Source: Lachnoanaerobaculum orale
GTDB taxonomy: Bacteria > Bacillota > Clostridia > Lachnospirales > Lachnospiraceae
Assembly: GCF_003862485.1 (NCBI RefSeq)
Contig: NZ_RRCM01000001.1
Location: 811,812 to 875,811 of the forward strand
Length of the DNA: 64,000 nt
Reading direction: 5' to 3'
Both the position numbers and the translations under genes were made by a program. A model generated the notes under the pieces. The model searched no databases. It had not been told where the DNA came from and was given only the letters and a program-made list of their open reading frames with translations. Position 1 is the stretch's first letter; every line of letters begins with the position of its first letter. This document shows, piece by piece, positions 53,091-63,045 of the stretch.

Positions 53091-54179
53091 ATGAAAAAAA
53101 TAATATGTTATATAGATATTATGGCAAGTACCGGTGGAGCACAAAGAGTTATGAAGAACTTGGTAACTTATTTGATTGATAAGGGCTATAGTGTAGTATT
53201 GGTCAATGATTTTGATATTGGAAATGAAAATTCATTTGATATACCGGATAAAGTGAAAAGAGTCTATTTAAGAAAAGATAATAAAGGTAATCCGATATCA
53301 AAAAATATTGAGAGAATAGTAAAGTTAAGGCAATTAGTTAAGAAAGAAAAACCTGATATATTACTTTCTTTTTTAGGAGCTCCAAATATTAGATCGGTAC
53401 TGGCGACTATAGGTTTAGATATAAAAAAAATTGTATCTGTTAGGAATGATCCAAAATATGAATATGGAAAAAGTCAAATAAGTAAGATTGCTGTAAATTT
53501 ACTATTTAGATATGTGGATGGATGTGTTTTTCAAACAGAGGATGCCAAGTCTTATTTCAATAAGAAGCTACAATGTAAATCAAGAGTTATTCTAAATCCG
53601 GTAGATGAAATCTTTTTTAAAACAAAAAGAAGTGAATCTTGTAGTGGGATAGTCACAGTAGGAAGACTGGAAGCACAGAAAAATCATAAATTACTTTTAC
53701 AGGCATATTCCAACTTATTAAAAAGGGATAAGGATATTGAAGATTTATATATTTACGGTGACGGAAGCTTAAAAGGGGAACTTGAAGAATTTGTTTATAA
53801 AAATAGACTTAAAAATAAGGTGCATCTTTTGGGTAAAGTAAGCAATGTTGCAGAAATACTTTCAAAATCAAAGCTTTTTATACTGTCATCCGATTTTGAA
53901 GGACTTCCGAATGCTTTAATGGAAGCTATGGCATCAGGGACTCCGGTTGTATCAACAGATTGTCCCTGCGGTGGTCCAAAAATGTTGATAAAAGGTAGAA
54001 ATGCAGGAATCTTAGTAAGGTGTGACGATGTCAAGGCATTGGAAGAAGCAATAAATGGAGTCATATATGATAAAGAAAAACTGAAACAGATGTCAGTTGC
54101 AGTAAGAGAAGCAGCAAAAAGTTTTGAATCCTCAAAAATATTTAAAGAGTGGGAAGAGTATTTGAATTTTATTGGATAA
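53091..54179 (+). CDS. Family 4 glycosyltransferase
   Basis: A 362-residue GT-B enzyme. GGAQRVMKNLVTYL is near residue 15, VGRLEAQKNHKLL near 187, and the GT4 EX7E region SSDFEGLPNALMEAMASGTP near 265. The acceptor is unknown. It belongs to the AT-rich glycosyltransferase block. Confidence 0.92.
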   Translation: MKKIICYIDIMASTGGAQRVMKNLVTYLIDKGYSVVLVNDFDIGNENSFDIPDKVKRVYLRKDNKGNPISKNIERIVKLRQLVKKEKPDILLSFLGAPNIRSVLATIGLDIKKIVSVRNDPKYEYGKSQISKIAVNLLFRYVDGCVFQTEDAKSYFNKKLQCKSRVILNPVDEIFFKTKRSESCSGIVTVGRLEAQKNHKLLLQAYSNLLKRDKDIEDLYIYGDGSLKGELEEFVYKNRLKNKVHLLGKVSNVAEILSKSKLFILSSDFEGLPNALMEAMASGTPVVSTDCPCGGPKMLIKGRNAGILVRCDDVKALEEAINGVIYDKEKLKQMSVAVREAAKSFESSKIFKEWEEYLNFIG

Positions 54180-54194
54180 AGGGATGTAGAAATA

Positions 54195-55418
54195 ATGAAA
54201 TTAAAAGAAAAAAGCAATAAATTGATTCAAATACTGATGGCGTCACTTATAGCTTCATTCTATATTTTTGGAGAAAATTCATTCGGTTCTATAATTTTAT
54301 TTATTATAGCAATCATGATTTTTAGTGCAATGGCTGTTGAGTATAATTTTAAAATACCCTTTAAGATTGAAAGTTTTCACACTGTTATACTTTTATTTGC
54401 GTTATTTTGTTTCTTATCTGCATTTTGGGCATTAAGAGCAGGTTATGCAATTGAAAAAGGATTAACGTTAATAAAGATATTGGTATGCATGTCGATATTG
54501 TATTCATATTATTCAGTGAGGGAAAATGCACTTGAAGAGTTATTTTCAGCACTATTGTGGGCCAGTTTGGTAGTAGTATTTTATTCCTACATATTTTATG
54601 GAAAAGATTTAATTATAAGTGTTATTTTGAAAGGGAAAAGATTAGGTAACAGTTTTTCTAATGTTAATGCTATAGGTATGGTAAGCGGGGTAATGATTAT
54701 CATTACAATGTTTAAAGTCATTTATAATAAATGTATGTGGTATCTGATTTTAGATATACCTGCAGTTATTTTAATATTGGCCACATCCAGTAGAAAAGCA
54801 TTAATAATGGTATTTATCGGTGTATTTTTGTTATTCATATTTAAAAATTTAAACAAGAATATATTTATGACTGTATTTAGAGTTATAAGTATATCAATAA
54901 TTGCTTTTTTCCTGATACGTTGGATGATGTCTTTGGAGGCTTTTGCAGGAATAGGGAAAAGAATGAATGGAATGATAGCATTGCTTACAGGAAAGGGAGT
55001 TATTGATTCGTCGTCTTTGCTTAGATATGAATATATAAAATTAGGTATGGATATATTTAAAAGAAACCCTATTTTTGGTATTGGAATGGGAAATGCACGT
55101 TTGTTTGTTTCCAGTAATTATGGGTATGATGCATATTTGCATAATAATTATGTGGAAATTTTAGCTGATGGTGGGATAGTAGGTTTTGTAATCTATTATT
55201 ATATATATTATGTAGTGATAAGGGATTTAATTAAATATTTTAAATATAGAGAAAAGTATACAGTTGTAGTAATTGTTTTACTGTTAATGCAACTTATAAT
55301 GGATTATGGAAGTGTAAGTTATTACTATAAGAATACAATTTTCTATTTTCTTATTTTCTTTATATGTATAAGAAAAATGAAGGAGAGGAAGAGGAGTGGA
55401 ACTGTTTCATCTGATTAA
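54195..55418 (+). CDS. O-antigen ligase/polymerase-like protein (Wzy candidate)
   Basis: A 407-residue protein with about ten TM helices and a larger outer loop. The region NPIFGIGMGNARLF followed by HNNYVEILADGGIVGFV (near 295-335) is the Wzy_C/O-antigen ligase signature. It probably polymerises repeat units outside the membrane. It overlaps the next gene by 23 bp. Confidence 0.85.
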   Translation: MKLKEKSNKLIQILMASLIASFYIFGENSFGSIILFIIAIMIFSAMAVEYNFKIPFKIESFHTVILLFALFCFLSAFWALRAGYAIEKGLTLIKILVCMSILYSYYSVRENALEELFSALLWASLVVVFYSYIFYGKDLIISVILKGKRLGNSFSNVNAIGMVSGVMIIITMFKVIYNKCMWYLILDIPAVILILATSSRKALIMVFIGVFLLFIFKNLNKNIFMTVFRVISISIIAFFLIRWMMSLEAFAGIGKRMNGMIALLTGKGVIDSSSLLRYEYIKLGMDIFKRNPIFGIGMGNARLFVSSNYGYDAYLHNNYVEILADGGIVGFVIYYYIYYVVIRDLIKYFKYREKYTVVVIVLLLMQLIMDYGSVSYYYKNTIFYFLIFFICIRKMKERKRSGTVSSD

Positions 55419-56322
55419 ATGTGGTATAAAGTTTATATTTGATTCAAAATATAGATTTGTGTACTTGTCCGGTAAAGGAGTATATAACAAGATTGCAGAT
55501 GATGAATATCTAAAAAAGAAATTTTATGCAAAAATGGCTTACAAGCTTGACCTGTCAAATCCTAAGACATTTAATGAAAAAATGCAGTGGCTTAAATTAT
55601 ATGACAGAAACTTGGATTATGTAAAAATGGTTGATAAATACGAAGTAAAAGAATATGTAGCATCAGTAATCGGAAAAAAGTATATTATTCCAACAATTGC
55701 TTATTGGGATAATATAGATGATATAGATTGGAATAGCCTACCGAATAAATTTGTACTTAAGGTTACACATGATTCAGGAGGGATTATCATATGTAAAGAT
55801 AAGAATTGCTTTGATGTAAATAAGGCAGTTCACATATTGAAAAAAAGTATTAAGCGTGATTACTATATGTTACATCGTGAATGGCCATATAAGAATGTAC
55901 CAAGGAGAGTGATTGCAGAGAAATATATGTCTGAAAAAAATAGTGATAATTTAACAGACTATAAATTTATGTGTTTTAACGGTATTTGTAAATGTATTTT
56001 CACATGCACAGACAGATATTCAAAGGACGGTTTAAAAGTAACATTCTATGATACTAAGTGGAATATACTGCCGTTTGAGAGGCACTATAAGTCACGTAAA
56101 GAGCCTGAGAAGAAACCGGATAGGCTTGATGAGATGATTAGACTGGCAGAGATACTATCTAAAGATATTCCGTTTGTTAGAGTAGATTTTTATCTTATCA
56201 ATAATGAAATCTTTTTTGGTGAGATGACATTTTATCCCGGAAGTGGATTTGAAGAATTTACTCCATTTAAGTGGGATGAAATATTAGGAAGTTGGATAAG
56301 TTTACCAAAGATAAACTTGTAG
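55396..56322 (+). CDS. TupA-like ATP-grasp protein
   Basis: A 308-residue ATP-grasp enzyme of the TupA type found in polysaccharide loci. NPKTFNEKMQWLKLYDRN (near 54-71) and FVLKVTHDSGGIIICKDKN (near 119-137) mark the N-terminal lobe; VRVDFYLINNEIFFGEMTF is near the C-terminus. It may attach amino acids or other groups to the glycan. It starts at GTG 55396 with GAGGAAGAGG upstream. Confidence 0.8.
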   Translation: MELFHLIKCGIKFIFDSKYRFVYLSGKGVYNKIADDEYLKKKFYAKMAYKLDLSNPKTFNEKMQWLKLYDRNLDYVKMVDKYEVKEYVASVIGKKYIIPTIAYWDNIDDIDWNSLPNKFVLKVTHDSGGIIICKDKNCFDVNKAVHILKKSIKRDYYMLHREWPYKNVPRRVIAEKYMSEKNSDNLTDYKFMCFNGICKCIFTCTDRYSKDGLKVTFYDTKWNILPFERHYKSRKEPEKKPDRLDEMIRLAEILSKDIPFVRVDFYLINNEIFFGEMTFYPGSGFEEFTPFKWDEILGSWISLPKINL

Positions 56323-56346
56323 GAATAAATGAAAAAGGGGACTGAA

Positions 56347-57447
56347 ATGAAGAGAGTACTTATGGTTTCCTGCGAGGGTTTGGGAAATGGCGGTGTTCAA
56401 GCAGTAATGATGAATATTGTTAGAAATATGCATAAAGAGTACCTTTTTGATATGCTTTTATTTACTTCAGAGAAAAGATACTATGATGATGAATTTCTGA
56501 CATATGGTGGTGAAATTTACAGGATTCCAAGATATGAAGGAAGTAATAAATTAAGGAAAAAAATAGATTATTACATTAGAGGTGGAAATTTATACAGAAG
56601 GGTTAAGGAGTTGCTGGATGTAAAGGGGCCTTTTGATATTATTCATTGTAATGCGGAGTTTGAAAGTGCTCCAATAATGAAGGCTGCGTCAGAGTGTGGG
56701 ATACCGGTAAGAATTACGCATACACATATTATTTCTCAAAAAAATAACTTTGTTGCTACATGTTTAGAAAATTATAGAAAAAAAATTATAAATATATATG
56801 CAACCAAAAGTATTGGATGTTCAGTTGAAGCATGTAGATCATTCTTTTTAGATAGTAAAAAAGCTACTGTTATCAATAATACATATGATGACAGCAGGTT
56901 TAATCCTAAACAGCATGTTTACCAAGATGAGGATGGATTACATATTCTTCAGGTGGGAAGATTTTGTGATACTAAAAATCAATTGTTTACTGTAGATGTT
57001 CTTTGCCAGATACGAAAACAAGTTGAAAATGTACATCTATCGTTTGTCGGATTTGATATGGAAGGTTATGAAAAACTAATCAGAGATAAAATAAAATATT
57101 TGCAATTAGATGAATATGTAACGTTTTATCCGAGTAATGCAGATATCCCAAGATTACTTTCAAAATCAACAAGTTTCATCTTTCCATCACTACATGAAGG
57201 ATTTGGCATTGCAATTATTGAAGCACAAGCTATGGGGCTAAGATGTTTTGCTTCAACCGGTGTTCCTAGAGCAACTGATTGTGGTGGTGTTACATTTATA
57301 ACATTAGAGGATGGTGCTAAAGTGTGGGCTGATAAAATTGTCGAATCATATAAGAAATATGGGAATAGTAAAACAGAATATGATGTATCCGGGTATGCAA
57401 TAACAAATGTAATAAGTTCGTATAAGGAATTATATGAGGGTAGGTAG
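56347..57447 (+). CDS. Family 4 glycosyltransferase
   Basis: A 366-residue GT-B enzyme. GGVQAVMMNIVRNMH is near the N-terminus, QVGRFCDTKNQLFTVDV near 205, and FPSLHEGFGIAIIEAQAMG near 283. AAGGGG lies about 9 nt before ATG 56347; ATG 56329 would place that site inside the gene. Confidence 0.9.
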   Translation: MKRVLMVSCEGLGNGGVQAVMMNIVRNMHKEYLFDMLLFTSEKRYYDDEFLTYGGEIYRIPRYEGSNKLRKKIDYYIRGGNLYRRVKELLDVKGPFDIIHCNAEFESAPIMKAASECGIPVRITHTHIISQKNNFVATCLENYRKKIINIYATKSIGCSVEACRSFFLDSKKATVINNTYDDSRFNPKQHVYQDEDGLHILQVGRFCDTKNQLFTVDVLCQIRKQVENVHLSFVGFDMEGYEKLIRDKIKYLQLDEYVTFYPSNADIPRLLSKSTSFIFPSLHEGFGIAIIEAQAMGLRCFASTGVPRATDCGGVTFITLEDGAKVWADKIVESYKKYGNSKTEYDVSGYAITNVISSYKELYEGR

Positions 57448-57449
57448 AA

Positions 57450-57530
57450 ATAAAAATACTAATACCAATATTTCATCATATTAATGATTTTGGGGAAGCT
57501 ATTAAAACCTATATATTAAAAAATATATAG
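57450..57530 (+). pseudogene. Possible remnant of a polysaccharide pyruvyl transferase
   Basis: After the glycosyltransferase stop, the frame ATA-AAA-ATA reads KILIPIFHHINDFGEAIKTY before TAG at 57528. This recalls the N-terminus of polysaccharide pyruvyl transferases (a His-x-x-Asn-x-Gly pattern). The expected ATG is ATA, and the rest of 57531-57626 has many stops. It suggests a gene lost by point changes and deletion. Identification is tentative. Confidence 0.35.
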
Positions 57531-57626
57531 AAAATATTTCATATTTAACTAATCGGAGAGAGGATGGTATATTGACATATCAAAAAATACTAAAAAGAAG
57601 TATTAGATGAGTCAATCTGATAATAA

Positions 57627-59225
57627 ATGGAATTAAACTGTTCAAGAACGAAGAAGACCATGCTTAATGCAATTGCAAGTTTAATGGATCATTTTGTAAT
57701 AATTATGATCAAATTTGCGTCCAGATATATATTTATTTTTACACTTGGAAAACAGTATTTAGGCGTTAGTGCACTTTTTTCAAGTATTATAACAATACTT
57801 TCGTTAGCAGATTTGGGATTTGGTATTGCCCTGCCGCAGGCATTATATAAGCCGTTAGCTCAAAAGGATGAGAGAAGTATTTGTAAAATACTTAAATTTT
57901 ACTCAAAGGTTTATACAGTAATTTCAATAGCCGTAATTGCTGTCGGTTTGATTTTATTGCCATTCCTTAGATGGATAATAGCGGATAAAGGTACGAATGG
58001 AATTAAATATATAAATATTATTTATATATTGTTTATATTACAATCAGCTTCTTCGTATTTATTTATTTATAAGAAAACTCTTTTTGCTGCTGATCAAAAA
58101 GATTATTGTATTACATTTATAGAATCTGCTACAAGTATTATATCAACCTTATGTCAGATTTTTGTATTATTATTAACCCATAATTACTTATTGTATCTTA
58201 GTGTGTCAATAATTGCTATTATTTCACAAAATATGTTTATTTCAAGAAGATGTGATAAATATTATCCATTTTTAAAAGAAGTAAAGTTAGCTGATAATTT
58301 AGATGTTTCTGAGATAAAAACATTATCTAAGAAAATATATGCATTATTTATTTATAAGGTATCAATTGCAGTAGAGAATGGGACAGATAATTTAATAATG
58401 ACTGCGATGTGTGGAATAATTATTACAGGTATTTGTTCAAATTACACACTTATCATTAAATCAGTAACAAGTGTATTGATGAGAGCAATGGCAGCTGCAA
58501 CAGCTTCAATAGGTAATGTTATAGCAACAGAAAGTAATAAAAATACATATAAGATATATTCATGGCTTGATTTTATAGGTTTTTGGGTATATTCGGTTTG
58601 TGGGATATGCATGGTTATTTTGTTGAACCCATTTATAGAACTGGTTTTAGGAAGAGAATATTTAATTGGGATTAGTACTGTAGTTGTTCTATGTATAAAT
58701 TTTTATATATGTGGAACGCAAGGGGTTAATTCAAACTTTAGAAATGCATATGGACTGTTTTATGAAGGAAGATACAGGCCGGCATGTATGATAGTAGTGA
58801 ATATAGTATCATCAATAATATTGGCAAAATATATGGGTATTACAGGTATTTTTGTAGGTACAATTTTAAGTAGAGTTTTTACAGTTGGTGTATTTGATCC
58901 ATACATAGTTTTTAAGCACGGATTAAAAATGCCGCTGATAAATTACTATAAGTCACATAGTATCTACCATATAGTTACATTCATTGTTGGTTTTGCTTTA
59001 TCTTTTATATTTAATAAATGGAAAATATCTTCATTGATATGGTGGATATTGAAAGCTATTTGCTTGTTTTTATCTATTAATGTCATTTACATTATTCTAT
59101 TCTTTAGATATAGAGTCTTTGCAGAATTGAGAATGAAATTTACTAACTTCGCTAAAAATATATATTATAGAAAATTTAAGCAAAGTAATGGTGTATATTA
59201 TGATAACAAAAGATTTGACATATGA
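57627..59225 (+). CDS. Polysaccharide flippase (Wzx-like)
   Basis: A 532-residue membrane protein with about 12-14 TM helices typical of the MATE/MOP-fold Wzx exporters. SRYIFIFTLGKQYLGVSALF (near 32) and LADLGFGIALPQALYKPLA are the characteristic start. It would flip undecaprenyl-linked repeats outward. No ribosome site precedes ATG 57627, and a later ATG at 57660 also lacks one. Its upstream DNA is degenerate, so expression may depend on read-through. Confidence 0.88.
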   Translation: MELNCSRTKKTMLNAIASLMDHFVIIMIKFASRYIFIFTLGKQYLGVSALFSSIITILSLADLGFGIALPQALYKPLAQKDERSICKILKFYSKVYTVISIAVIAVGLILLPFLRWIIADKGTNGIKYINIIYILFILQSASSYLFIYKKTLFAADQKDYCITFIESATSIISTLCQIFVLLLTHNYLLYLSVSIIAIISQNMFISRRCDKYYPFLKEVKLADNLDVSEIKTLSKKIYALFIYKVSIAVENGTDNLIMTAMCGIIITGICSNYTLIIKSVTSVLMRAMAAATASIGNVIATESNKNTYKIYSWLDFIGFWVYSVCGICMVILLNPFIELVLGREYLIGISTVVVLCINFYICGTQGVNSNFRNAYGLFYEGRYRPACMIVVNIVSSIILAKYMGITGIFVGTILSRVFTVGVFDPYIVFKHGLKMPLINYYKSHSIYHIVTFIVGFALSFIFNKWKISSLIWWILKAICLFLSINVIYIILFFRYRVFAELRMKFTNFAKNIYYRKFKQSNGVYYDNKRFDI

Positions 59226-59254
59226 TTACATAGATAATGTATTGAGGTGGCAGT

Positions 59255-60346
59255 ATGAAGATTGAGAATATAACTTTAAAAAATAAGACAATACTGGTTA
59301 CAGGTTCATCAGGTTTTATCGGCAGCAACTTAGTTATGGAACTGTTAAAAAAACAACCTTGTGTGAATATTATAGGCATTGACAATATGAATGATTACTA
59401 TGATGTATCTATAAAGGAGTGGCGTTTAGAGCAGATTGAGAAGGTGGCAGGTGAGCATAGGAATTCAGTTTGGAAATTTATTAAAGGAAATATAGCGGAT
59501 AAAGAACTCATAGACAGAGTATTTAGTGAGTATAAGCCTGCGGTAGTAGTGAATTTGGCGGCACAAGCCGGAGTTCGCTATTCAATTACAAACCCTGATG
59601 CATATATAGAGAGTAATATAATTGGATTTTACAATATACTGGAGGCGTGCAGACACTCATATGACGATGGCAAAATAGGTGTAGAACATTTGGTATATGC
59701 GTCATCATCGTCAGTATATGGATCTAATGAAAAGGTTCCATATTCTACAGAAGATAAGGTAGATAATCCGGTTTCGCTGTATGCCGCCACGAAGAAGTCA
59801 AATGAGTTATTGGCACATGCATACAGTAAACTTTATAATATTCCGTCTACAGGTCTTAGATTTTTTACTGTATATGGTCCTGCAGGAAGACCTGATATGG
59901 CTTATTTTGGTTTTACCAATAAATTGCTTGAAGGTAAGATTATTGAGATATTCAACTATGGAAATTGTAAAAGAGATTTTACATATGTGGATGATATTGT
60001 AGAGGGTATAAAAAGGGTTATGGAAGTGGCACCGGAAAAGCAGAATGGAAATGACGGTTTACCGATACCACCTTATGCTATCTACAATATCGGAAACAGT
60101 AAACCCGAGAATTTACTTGAGTTTGTAGATATTTTACAACAAGAATTGGTTAGTGCAGGGGTATTACCTAAGGACTATGATTTTGAAAGTCATAAGAAAT
60201 TAGTTTCTATGCAGCCCGGGGATGTTCCTATTACTTTTGCGGACACTAAGGCATTAGAAAAAGATTTCGGCTTTAAACCGTATACAAGCTTAAGAGACGG
60301 GCTTAGAAAGTTTGCACAGTGGTATAAAGAGTTTTATAAAATTTAA
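59255..60346 (+). CDS. UDP-glucuronate 4-epimerase-like NAD-dependent epimerase
   Basis: An SDR epimerase of 363 residues. TGSSGFIGSNLVMELL (near 15-30) binds NAD, IDNMNDYYD follows (near 44-52), and the catalytic YAATKKSNE (near 175-183) gives Tyr-x-x-x-Lys. IDNMNDYYD and its location before UDP-glucose dehydrogenase suggest UDP-GlcA to UDP-GalA conversion. GAGGTGG precedes the ATG. Confidence 0.87.
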   Translation: MKIENITLKNKTILVTGSSGFIGSNLVMELLKKQPCVNIIGIDNMNDYYDVSIKEWRLEQIEKVAGEHRNSVWKFIKGNIADKELIDRVFSEYKPAVVVNLAAQAGVRYSITNPDAYIESNIIGFYNILEACRHSYDDGKIGVEHLVYASSSSVYGSNEKVPYSTEDKVDNPVSLYAATKKSNELLAHAYSKLYNIPSTGLRFFTVYGPAGRPDMAYFGFTNKLLEGKIIEIFNYGNCKRDFTYVDDIVEGIKRVMEVAPEKQNGNDGLPIPPYAIYNIGNSKPENLLEFVDILQQELVSAGVLPKDYDFESHKKLVSMQPGDVPITFADTKALEKDFGFKPYTSLRDGLRKFAQWYKEFYKI

Positions 60347-60361
60347 TTTTAGGAGGGGTAT

Positions 60362-61600
60362 ATGAAAATAGCAATAGCAGGTACAGGCTATGTAGGTTTA
60401 TCAATCGCAACATTATTGTCGCAGCACAATGAGGTGGTGGCGGTGGATATTATTGCAGATAAGGTTGAGAAGATAAACAAAAGAATCAGTCCTATTCAGG
60501 ATGAGTATATTGAAAAGTATTTTAGGGAAAAGGAGCTTAATCTGAAAGCCACTTTGGATACAAGGGAGGCTTACAGTGATGCGGATTTTGTAGTGATAGC
60601 GGCTCCTACAAACTATGACAGTCAGAAGAATTTTTTTGATACTTCAGCTATTGAAAATGTGATTGAGTCTGTTATAGCTTACAATCCGGATGCTGTCATC
60701 GTGATTAAGTCAACCATTCCTGTCGGATATACAGAGAGTATCAGAAGTAAGTATCACTGTGACAATATTCTTTTCTCGCCTGAGTTTTTGAGAGAGTCAA
60801 AGGCACTTTATGATAATTTGTATCCGTCAAGAATTATCGTAGGTACCGACACTATGAATGCCAGACTTATGAAGGCTGCGGATACTTTTGCAAAGCTTTT
60901 GAAAGAGGGTGCTGTCAAGGAGAATATTGATGTCTTACTTATGGGATTTGCTGAGGCTGAAGCTGTAAAGCTTTTTGCAAATACATATCTTGCACTTAGG
61001 GTATCTTATTTTAATGAGCTTGATACATATGCCGAGATGAAGGGACTTAACACTAAGGAGATTATAAGCGGAGTCTGCCTTGATCCAAGAGTCGGAGAAC
61101 ATTATAATAATCCGTCTTTCGGATATGGAGGATACTGCTTGCCCAAGGATACCAAGCAGCTTTTGGCCAATTATGAGGATGTCCCTCAGAATATGATTTC
61201 AGCTATTGTAGAGTCAAATAAGACAAGAAAAGATTTTATTGCAGATCAGGTTTTGCAAAAGGCGGGATATTATGACTACGGTGAAGGCAGAGATTTTAAT
61301 CCTGCAATGGAAAGAGATGTGGTCATAGGCGTTTACAGGCTTACTATGAAGTCGAATTCGGATAATTTCAGAGAGTCATCCATACAAGGTGTTATAAAGC
61401 GAATCAAGGCAAAAGGTGCCAAAGTGGTTATCTACGAGCCTACGCTTGAAGACGGTACCACTTTTTTCGGAAGCAAAATTGTGAATAATATTGAAGCCTT
61501 TAAAGAAGAAAGTGATGCTATTATTGCCAACAGATATGATGACTGTTTAAATGATGTAAATGCAAAAGTATATACAAGAGATTTGTTCGGAAGAGACTAG
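60362..61600 (+). CDS. UDP-glucose/UDP-HexNAc 6-dehydrogenase
   Basis: A 412-residue NAD-dependent enzyme. [20 protein letters not shown] is the N-terminal Rossmann, [14 protein letters not shown] is near 114-127, and the catalytic Cys lies in [14 protein letters not shown] (near 255). It resembles Ugd that makes UDP-glucuronate. It pairs with the preceding epimerase. AGGAGG precedes the ATG. It closes the capsule locus. Confidence 0.9.
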   Translation: MKIAIAGTGYVGLSIATLLSQHNEVVAVDIIADKVEKINKRISPIQDEYIEKYFREKELNLKATLDTREAYSDADFVVIAAPTNYDSQKNFFDTSAIENVIESVIAYNPDAVIVIKSTIPVGYTESIRSKYHCDNILFSPEFLRESKALYDNLYPSRIIVGTDTMNARLMKAADTFAKLLKEGAVKENIDVLLMGFAEAEAVKLFANTYLALRVSYFNELDTYAEMKGLNTKEIISGVCLDPRVGEHYNNPSFGYGGYCLPKDTKQLLANYEDVPQNMISAIVESNKTRKDFIADQVLQKAGYYDYGEGRDFNPAMERDVVIGVYRLTMKSNSDNFRESSIQGVIKRIKAKGAKVVIYEPTLEDGTTFFGSKIVNNIEAFKEESDAIIANRYDDCLNDVNAKVYTRDLFGRD

Positions 61601-61637
61601 AATTTACTCATATCAGTACAAGTAAATGTAATAACTA

Positions 61638-61665
61638 TTGTACAGCATAATACTATACAAATAAT
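61638..61665 (+). promoter_or_regulatory. Promoter/operator of the toxin-antitoxin pair
   Basis: An imperfect palindrome TTGTACAG (61638-61645) / CTATACAA (61653-61660), 7 of 8 pairs, covers a weak -35 (TTGTAC) and the front of a -10 (AATAAT, 61660-61665; 16-bp spacer). It fits autoregulation by the antitoxin or its toxin complex. Confidence 0.45.
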
Positions 61666-61704
61666 GGCAATTGTGGTAGTATAAATATATGAGGAGGTTC
61701 TATT

Positions 61705-61959
61705 ATGGCACAAATTAGCTTTAGAGTTGATGATGAAATAAAAAAGAAGGCAGAGAGAACATTTGATGATATTGGAATTAGTATGTCTGCAGCAATTAAT
61801 ATTTATTTAAAAACAGTAGTGCGTGAGAATCGTATACCTTTTGAGCTGTCTGCCGATCCTTTTTATTCAGATGAAAATATGTCAAGACTTAGAGAGTCTA
61901 TAAGGCAGGTAAGAGACGGAGAAAAGAAGTTAACTGAGCATGAAATTATAGAGGTATAG
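61705..61959 (+). CDS. RelB/DinJ-family antitoxin
   Basis: An 84-residue ribbon-helix-helix antitoxin: ISFRVDDEIKKKAERTFDDI, then SMSAAINIYLKTVV, with a Pro/Phe-containing segment and an acidic C-terminal toxin-binding tail. AGGAGG precedes its ATG. The toxin starts 3 bp after its stop. It probably represses its own promoter at the palindrome near 61638. Confidence 0.9.
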   Translation: MAQISFRVDDEIKKKAERTFDDIGISMSAAINIYLKTVVRENRIPFELSADPFYSDENMSRLRESIRQVRDGEKKLTEHEIIEV

Positions 61960-61962
61960 TTT

Positions 61963-62226
61963 ATGCAAAAAGTATGGAGCGAAGAAGCATGGGAGGATTA
62001 TTTATACTGGCAATTGCAGGATAAGAAAACTTTAAAGAAGATAAATCAGTTAATAAAGGATATTGAAAGAAATGGTTACAACTGTAGTGGAAAGCCGGAA
62101 CCATTAAAGGCAGATTTATCAGGATACTGGAGCGTAAGGATTGATAATAAAAATAGAATTGTATTTAGTATAAATAAAAATTACTTAGAAATTTGGCAAT
62201 GTGGTTCCCATTACAGAGACAAATAA
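61963..62226 (+). CDS. Txe/YoeB-family toxin
   Basis: An 87-residue ribosome-dependent mRNA interferase. SEEAWEDYLYWQ (near 5-16), KPEPLKADLSGYWSVRI (near 45-61, with the catalytic Glu), NRIVFSI (near 65) and the C-terminal CGSHYRDK (His-Tyr) match YoeB's active-site residues. It stops translation when the antitoxin is degraded. It pairs here with a RelB-type antitoxin instead of the usual YefM. Confidence 0.92.
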   Translation: MQKVWSEEAWEDYLYWQLQDKKTLKKINQLIKDIERNGYNCSGKPEPLKADLSGYWSVRIDNKNRIVFSINKNYLEIWQCGSHYRDK

Positions 62227-62230
62227 ACAA

Positions 62231-62264
62231 CCGGCTGTAGGAGCTTTCCTACAGCCGGACTTTT
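62231..62264. terminator. Bidirectional terminator between toxin and PAP2 gene
   Basis: A perfect 11-bp stem CCGGCTGTAGG/CCTACAGCCGG with an AGCTTT loop is followed on + by ACTTTT. It lies between convergent genes and abuts the PAP2 stop. Confidence 0.9.
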
Positions 62265-62931
62265 ATATCCTTATATTTTCTCTTGCCTCGCGGTTTATCG
62301 GCAGCGGTATCTTTGCGTAGATAAGCTGATAGATAACATATGAGAGTATGGTGGCACCTACCACATCAAGGAAAGAGTGTTGTTTTAAGAACAGTGTGGA
62401 CAGGCATATGGATACCATTATTATAAATGATATTACCTTTACCTTCATGTTGTTGTAGAAGAATCTTGACCTTACAACGGCTACATGAGTCGCTATTGAG
62501 TTGAAGACATGAATACTTGGAAACACATTGGTAGGTGTATCACTTCTGTATATGAAAGTCACCAACTGTGTAAATATATTCTTGCCCGGGTTAAGGTTCA
62601 TAGGTCTTAAATTGGTTCCGTTCGGGAATATCTGGCAGATGAACAGTGAGATGCTCATGCCGAGCGCCAGGTACAGGCCGAATCTGTAAAACTCATCCAC
62701 ATCTTTGAAAAAGAAAAAGATCAGCACAGATGATACATATATAAACCAGATGAAGTATGGGATTATGAAGTATTCGTTGAACGGAATAAGATCATCTACC
62801 CAAGTGTGCATTATATGATAGTCACTGACTACAGTTCTCTCAAGATACATATACCATGGTAAATATATGAAACTATATAAAAAAACCCATGCGTGTTTAT
62901 ACTTTCTCAAAAAATCTGTTATTTTTTTCAT
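62263..62931 (-). CDS. PAP2 superfamily membrane phosphatase
   Basis: A 222-residue membrane protein with about six TM helices. FPSIHVFNSIATH (Ser-x-x-x-His) and KQHSFLDVVGA (His and Asp) give the PAP2 catalytic set, as in Aur1-like lipid phosphatases. It may recycle undecaprenyl-PP or phosphatidate. ATG 62931 is chosen with GGGGAGA upstream; the longer frame from 62991 lacks a signal. Confidence 0.85.
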   Translation of the reverse strand: MKKITDFLRKYKHAWVFLYSFIYLPWYMYLERTVVSDYHIMHTWVDDLIPFNEYFIIPYFIWFIYVSSVLIFFFFKDVDEFYRFGLYLALGMSISLFICQIFPNGTNLRPMNLNPGKNIFTQLVTFIYRSDTPTNVFPSIHVFNSIATHVAVVRSRFFYNNMKVKVISFIIMVSICLSTLFLKQHSFLDVVGATILSYVIYQLIYAKIPLPINREARENIRI

Positions 62932-63045
62932 AATATCTCCCCTATTTATTTTACATATCAATAGACATTTTCTAATTGATTGTATAGCCATATGAAAAAT
63001 AATTCAAGTAAATTGGCAAAACAGATATTACAATTTCTTGAAGAA

